7,876 bases of DNA from CAZESS01 sp964594625 (lineage in GTDB: Archaea > Thermoplasmatota > E2 > UBA202 > DSCA01), in NCBI GenBank assembly GCA_964594625.1, contig CAZQNC010000060.1, positions 1-7,876 on the forward strand, written 5' to 3'. How positions within the stretch are numbered: position 1 is the stretch's first letter; every line of letters begins with the position of its first letter. This document shows positions 4,073 through 7,876 of this stretch, in pieces. Under the pieces are notes generated by a model, which saw nothing but the letters and a program-made list of their open reading frames with translations, made no database searches and was not told the origin of the DNA. The translations under genes and the position numbers were made by a program.

Positions 4073-7000
4073 TTACGACTCGATGGGTGTCGGCTCGGTC
4101 CACTCGGGGCTGTACGGCACCATCGTCGGGTCGCCGAAGATCATCTGGATGTTGGTCACCTGCATGGAAGAGCTGCCGTACATCGCCGTCGGGTCGTCGC
4201 TGGTGAAGTCACGCTGATGCAGCCAGACCTCGTCGGAGAACGCCTCACCGATGCTCTTACCCTCTATCATCATGCTTTCCATCATGTTGTCGTCGAGGAG
4301 GTCCGCCTGCGGGCACAGGCCGGTACCGCCGTTGCCGTAGTACAGGACGGCGCCGTGCTCCAGGTAGATGTTCGCACCCATGTGCGAGGCGGTCGTACAG
4401 GACATCCACAGGTCCATGAGGCTGTGCAGGTTCTCAAAGTACTGGTCGACGTACTTGAAGTGGACCAGGTCGTACAGGTTGGGCTCAACGGCGTTGTACC
4501 AGGTGAATCCGCCCCATCTGGGGGTCTTCATCCGGGTGTCGTCGTACATGTAGCCGCGCCAGCCGTCCCACCATTCAAAGTCTTCGAGTTCCTCATGACG
4601 AAGCTCGACGTAGGGGAACTGCTCGGCGATGTTCTTCCACTGGAAGGAAATGCCGGAGCCGCCAGTGCCGTGGCCGGAGTAGTAGGAGACAAGCGCTCCT
4701 TCGTTGTACCGCTCAAGCATGTTGTCCCAGATGCAGTGACCCTCATAGAAGCGGCCGTGCGAACTGAAACTCTGCTTGACCCGCTGCGACGACCTGACCG
4801 ACGTTGATGTGCCGTCGTTGGTCGTCCAGCTGCGGCCGTCGGGGAAGTTCATCAGTATCGAGGATGTGACGTTCCTGCCCGGATTCGCGTAGATGACCGC
4901 CGGGTACAGGATGCTTCTGCTTATCTGCGCGGTGTCCATCGCCGCGTTCCGGAGCATGATGTGGCCAGCAAACGATTCGTTGCCGCTCATGACCATGACC
5001 ACGGGGTCACGGATGACCTGTTCACGGTCCGCCACGAACATGTACGCTTCCTTGCCCTCAAGGTCAAGGCCGTACTTGGCGGTGATGTTACCGTAGATGG
5101 CCTCCTGCGCTCCGCCAAACCAGCGCCTGTGCTGGTCAAAGCCGATCGGTGGGAGCGCCTGGTTCTGTAGCAGGTTTTTGAGTGCTTCCACCAGGTCGAA
5201 CGGTTTGCTCATCTTGTGCAGATGACCCGTTGCCAGGCAGCCGTGGTAGTAGTCGCCCATCTCGTAGGTGCTCACGCGTCCCTTGTCGAGATAGTTGACC
5301 GCCTGCGGTGCTTCCATGCCGATGTCGAAGACCGGGCTGCCGTGGTAGGCGGCTATCATGGCCGACGGTGCGAAGAATCCTTCCTTGGCCGCGGTTGACG
5401 TCACGGTGATGTAGTTCTCGGATGCGCTGTATCCCTTGATGGCGTCCACGACTTCCTGCATCGTCGTGTAGGTCGTGTCAGCGCCGACATCGGCACTGCT
5501 GGCTTCGCCGATGTTGACGAAGATGATGTTGCTGACGCCGAGGGTGTCGAGCGCGTCCTGCGTGTCGGAGGGAACGCTGTCCGGGTTCACGTAGAGCAGC
5601 GGGGCGTGGTTGAGCGATGCGATGACGGCGCCGTTGGCCGCCGAAAGCTGCGCGTTGCATCTATCCGGGTTATGTGTTCGTACCTCTGCGGTGACCTGCA
5701 CGTTCACGGAGCCGGTTGCCTGTCCGGTCGGGTGCTGCACCACGACGGCGTGCCATTTGCCTTCGCTGGGATTGTGTACTTCGACCGAGCGGGTCGTCGA
5801 TGGATCGGGCCGCCACTTGCGGAATTCGTCAAAGTTGTGCTCCCAGTGGCCGCCGTTCCAGTGATGGATCGGCTCGGGTTCGCCAACCCAGTGGGGCAGG
5901 TTCGGGCGTCGGAGGACGCCTTCGGGGTCGATGAGGTAGACCATCACGGTGGACGGGCTGTCGGTGGTGACGGTGACGTTGATGCTGGAGCCGGTATCAT
6001 CGATGGGGATGTCGAACCGCTGGCCCGGATACTTGCTGATGGTGAGCTGGTCCATACCCCCGGTGCCAGTGACATATGGCGCGTAGAAACCGGGCATAAT
6101 CACGGGGTAGAACGTATCGGAGTCATGGCCGGCTCCGTCGTAGGGATGCGGCCACCAGTCCTCCTGCACGTTCTCATACCGCGGGGTGATAATGCCGGTG
6201 TCATACTGGAATCTGTCACCGGTGGCTTCCATGTATATGCCGCCGACGTTTTTACCCAGGAACATGGGAACGGCGCTCTTGCCGTCGACGTTCTTGAACC
6301 GTGAGTCGTCCGGTGAAAGCGTCATCCGGTCCGGTGTCGTGCTGAGCGAGACGCTGGTGTCAACGACCGTCTCCACGGAGTCGTCCATTTCGCCGTTGCT
6401 GCCGTCGGGGACGACGACTGCGGTGTCGGCGGAGTCCCACTTGTCGGTGGCGATCTGCGCCGCCGCCTGGACGGGCTCGCCGGGAACGACGTACTCCTCG
6501 GCGGTCATGCCGTGCCGGCCCAGGTAGGTGTTCCAGTCGTCGAGCAGATACTGCGTGGTATCATCCACGGTGCCAAACCACCAGGTCTTGCTGCTGTCTC
6601 CCTGGTAAACGATGGGGGACACGTAGCGGTCGCCGCCGTCCAGATAGTTGGCGGCGGGAACGGCTGCCGCGTAGCCGAATTCGTCTTTGTTGCTGCCGGG
6701 GTCGTTGTTCACGATGAATGTCTGTGCAATCGGTGTCACGTCGGGCTGGGGTATGGGCGCCGGGGGCTCATTTACGGAGCCGCCGACCTGGAGCTCGAAC
6801 GCGTAGGGGCCAGAGCCGTACAGGAAGTAGTCATCCGGCCATTTCGACGTGTCGAAGCCCGGCCAGATGTCGATTTCCATGGTCCAGGTGCCCGTCATGT
6901 CAGCCGGGTATTCAAGGGTATCGTCGCCGTAATACATCCCTTCATGAGCGAGCTCGCCGTCGGGGTTGTACAGGTGGACGTCGAAATCTGATTTCAGCGC

Positions 7001-7753
7001 GTTGACCGTCAGGTCAACCTTGATGCCCTGGCCGCTGGATGCGTCAAAGCTGTACCAGTCCGCCCAGTCGTCGCTGTCCAGGTAGCCCTCGTAGCTGCCC
7101 GGCGAGATGGACGCGGCGCTGTTCATGCTGTTGCCGGCGTCGCCGCCGGTGCCCGCATCGTTCTGCCCGCTGACCGTTATCTCGAGATCGTAGCTGCCGG
7201 CACTGGCACCATCCGGCGTGTACGCCCGGATGAAATAGTTGCCGGTGGTTTCAGCGGTGGCGCTGAACGACGTGCCCGATGCCAGCGTGGTTTCACCGGT
7301 GGAATCGATGAGCTCCATCTCAAACGCTGAGATGGACGCATCAATGGTCTGCCCTGCCTGCACGGAGAAATAGTACCAGTCGGCGCTGTCACCGCTGGGG
7401 TCAAGCTGCCCCTCGGTGCCCCGACCCGGCGCCTTGTCCTCAGGCTCACCCGGATAGACGGGGAACGCACCGTAGATGTTGTTACCCGCATCGGTATGCG
7501 AATTCATATCGTTCTCATTCTCGTCAGCTGCCGCACTCTCAGCCTCCGGTACTTCGCGTATTGATTGGTCAAGAACGTACGGTTTGTCGTCTCCGTCATC
7601 GTTGGTATCGAGATCAATGGTATCTGCTGGCTCTGTCGGCGATGACTGTGTGTGGTGTTCTTGGCCAGTCATGGGGATGGCCGCGAAACCCATGCCTATC
7701 ATGAGTATCGCTACCAACACTCCTAATGCTGCTTTTGCCTTATGTTTCCTCAT
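4073..7753 (-). CDS. large secreted gingipain-like (C25, clan CD) cysteine peptidase with N-terminal PPC domains
   Basis: This 1226-residue protein is probably an extracellular endopeptidase. A basic start (MRKHKAK) and hydrophobic stretch (about 9-27) form a signal peptide, followed by an Asp-rich linker (about 42-85). Two PPC-type beta-sandwiches follow (about 88-195 with DWYYFSVQAGQTI, and about 204-323 with DWYSFDASSGQGI). The middle holds alpha/beta segments resembling cell-wall-binding repeat 2 (about 427-450, 700-748 and 781-822) and a beta-rich insert with a PPC/C2-like look (about 566-690). The C-terminal peptidase domain (about 900-1215) shows SYYSGHGTG (catalytic His H1028), LWMSC (catalytic Cys C1119) and the terminal GDPT (1207-1210), all in the C25 order. 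H1028 and C1119 are 91 residues apart, much further than in gingipains. Sequons occur at N592, N889, N925 and N961. There is no C-terminal anchor. The start is set by GGAGG seven bases upstream. Cleavage specificity cannot be read. Confidence 0.85.
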   Translation of the reverse strand: MRKHKAKAALGVLVAILMIGMGFAAIPMTGQEHHTQSSPTEPADTIDLDTNDDGDDKPYVLDQSIREVPEAESAAADENENDMNSHTDAGNNIYGAFPVYPGEPEDKAPGRGTEGQLDPSGDSADWYYFSVQAGQTIDASISAFEMELIDSTGETTLASGTSFSATAETTGNYFIRAYTPDGASAGSYDLEITVSGQNDAGTGGDAGNSMNSAASISPGSYEGYLDSDDWADWYSFDASSGQGIKVDLTVNALKSDFDVHLYNPDGELAHEGMYYGDDTLEYPADMTGTWTMEIDIWPGFDTSKWPDDYFLYGSGPYAFELQVGGSVNEPPAPIPQPDVTPIAQTFIVNNDPGSNKDEFGYAAAVPAANYLDGGDRYVSPIVYQGDSSKTWWFGTVDDTTQYLLDDWNTYLGRHGMTAEEYVVPGEPVQAAAQIATDKWDSADTAVVVPDGSNGEMDDSVETVVDTSVSLSTTPDRMTLSPDDSRFKNVDGKSAVPMFLGKNVGGIYMEATGDRFQYDTGIITPRYENVQEDWWPHPYDGAGHDSDTFYPVIMPGFYAPYVTGTGGMDQLTISKYPGQRFDIPIDDTGSSINVTVTTDSPSTVMVYLIDPEGVLRRPNLPHWVGEPEPIHHWNGGHWEHNFDEFRKWRPDPSTTRSVEVHNPSEGKWHAVVVQHPTGQATGSVNVQVTAEVRTHNPDRCNAQLSAANGAVIASLNHAPLLYVNPDSVPSDTQDALDTLGVSNIIFVNIGEASSADVGADTTYTTMQEVVDAIKGYSASENYITVTSTAAKEGFFAPSAMIAAYHGSPVFDIGMEAPQAVNYLDKGRVSTYEMGDYYHGCLATGHLHKMSKPFDLVEALKNLLQNQALPPIGFDQHRRWFGGAQEAIYGNITAKYGLDLEGKEAYMFVADREQVIRDPVVMVMSGNESFAGHIMLRNAAMDTAQISRSILYPAVIYANPGRNVTSSILMNFPDGRSWTTNDGTSTSVRSSQRVKQSFSSHGRFYEGHCIWDNMLERYNEGALVSYYSGHGTGGSGISFQWKNIAEQFPYVELRHEELEDFEWWDGWRGYMYDDTRMKTPRWGGFTWYNAVEPNLYDLVHFKYVDQYFENLHSLMDLWMSCTTASHMGANIYLEHGAVLYYGNGGTGLCPQADLLDDNMMESMMIEGKSIGEAFSDEVWLHQRDFTSDDPTAMYGSSSMQVTNIQMIFGDPTMVPYSPEWTEPTPIES
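6785..7492 (-). other. tandem PPC-type domains in the peptidase precursor
   Basis: Residues about 88-323 contain two pre-peptidase C-terminal-like modules. Each has the D-x-A-DWYYF/DWYSF strand followed by G-Q-x-I. The second also has DFDVHLYNPDGE and the closing GPYAFELQV strand. In this protein they precede the peptidase, whereas PPC domains were named for a position after it. Confidence 0.75.
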
Positions 7754-7760
7754 TTTATGG

Positions 7761-7767
7761 CCTCCAC
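7761..7767 (-). promoter_or_regulatory. Shine-Dalgarno site GTGGAGG of the C25-like gene
   Basis: GGAGG ends seven bases before the ATG at 7753, an ideal distance. It fixes the start and contrasts with the Shine-Dalgarno-less starts of the neighbouring genes. Confidence 0.8.
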
Positions 7768-7768
7768 T

Positions 7769-7778
7769 AACATATGTT
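7769..7778 (-). promoter_or_regulatory. possible operator: perfect 10-bp palindrome
   Basis: AACATATGTT is a perfect palindrome between the TATA box and the predicted start of the C25-like gene. A dimeric regulator bound there would block initiation. A 10-bp AT-rich palindrome can occur by chance, so this is tentative. Confidence 0.3.
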
Positions 7779-7785
7779 ACGGCGA

Positions 7786-7793
7786 TATTTAAA
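7786..7793 (-). promoter_or_regulatory. TATA box of the C25-like peptidase gene
   Basis: TTTAAATA on the minus strand matches the archaeal consensus. The expected start is near 7763-7768, giving a leader of about 10-15 bases that begins at or just before the Shine-Dalgarno site. Confidence 0.6.
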
Positions 7794-7796
7794 ATT

Positions 7797-7817
7797 AACT
7801 GATACAGATAACTGATA
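7797..7817 (-). repeat. direct repeat upstream of the C25-like gene promoter
   Basis: AACTGATA occurs at 7797-7804 and again at 7810-7817, 13 bases start to start, just upstream of the TATA box on the transcribed side. The position suits an activator or regulator site. Beyond it, 7818-7876 shows only a T-rich plus-strand stretch (7841-7860) and no gene. Confidence 0.35.
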
Positions 7818-7876
7818 ACAGGGTGGTTACAGATTTGCTGGTTTTTCGTCTGTATTTTTTCGTTGTGCAGCAGGCG

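Noticed and set aside
3953..4807. Plus-strand frame of 284 codons spanning the peptidase 3' end
   Set aside because: It is antisense to the conserved C25 catalytic region. The composition is low in complexity and rich in Val, and it shows no motif.
5606..6304. Plus-strand frame of 232 codons opposite the peptidase middle
   Set aside because: It is a shadow of the continuous 1226-codon minus-strand gene.

Overview
The window reads as archaeal chromosomal DNA. The genes are GC-rich and separated by short AT-rich gaps. Those gaps carry archaeal-type TATA boxes (TTTAAATA twice, TATATAAATA once) about 25 bases from plausible transcription starts. Some starts look leaderless, at least one has a Shine-Dalgarno site, and runs of T follow the stop codons. 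The gene content is a secreted clan CD cysteine peptidase with PPC modules, a secreted repeat protein with a PKD-like domain, and an ACSF2/FadD-like acyl-CoA synthetase. This fits a heterotrophic, protein-degrading euryarchaeon, perhaps of the Thermoplasmatota (for example the marine benthic group D type). The lineage is inference from gene style, not a search result. A block of exactly 100 N shows this is a scaffolded draft assembly.

All four well-supported genes lie on the minus strand, so transcription runs from high to low coordinates. First (7753 to 4073) is a 1226-residue secreted protein. It has a signal peptide, an acidic linker, two PPC-type beta-sandwich modules, a long middle with cell-wall-binding-repeat-2-like alpha/beta segments, and a C-terminal gingipain-like (C25) peptidase domain with a GHG motif and an SC motif. 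Second (3961 to 2615) is a secreted protein with at least five repeats of about 47 residues, probably beta-propeller blades, followed by one PKD/Ig-like domain. The N block falls inside its repeats. Each of these two genes has its own promoter and T-rich terminator. Third and fourth (2392 to 782 and 779 to 69) are an acyl-CoA synthetase and a calcineurin-like metallophosphoesterase, two bases apart and almost certainly cotranscribed.

The most unexplained stretch is the 222-base gap between the repeat protein and the acyl-CoA synthetase (2393-2614). It holds a consensus TATA box whose predicted start falls at the edge of a compact RNA fold: a 7-bp hairpin whose loop can pair perfectly over 9 bp with a downstream segment that is followed by T5. 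This could be a small RNA, an attenuator-like leader, or the terminator of the upstream gene. At the left edge a plus-strand gene may end convergently, but the evidence is thin.

Functionally, the first two products probably act outside the cell, one in protein degradation and the other in binding. The last two act in the cytoplasm, in activation of a carboxylic acid and hydrolysis of a phosphoester. No mobile element, CRISPR array, tRNA or rRNA was seen.
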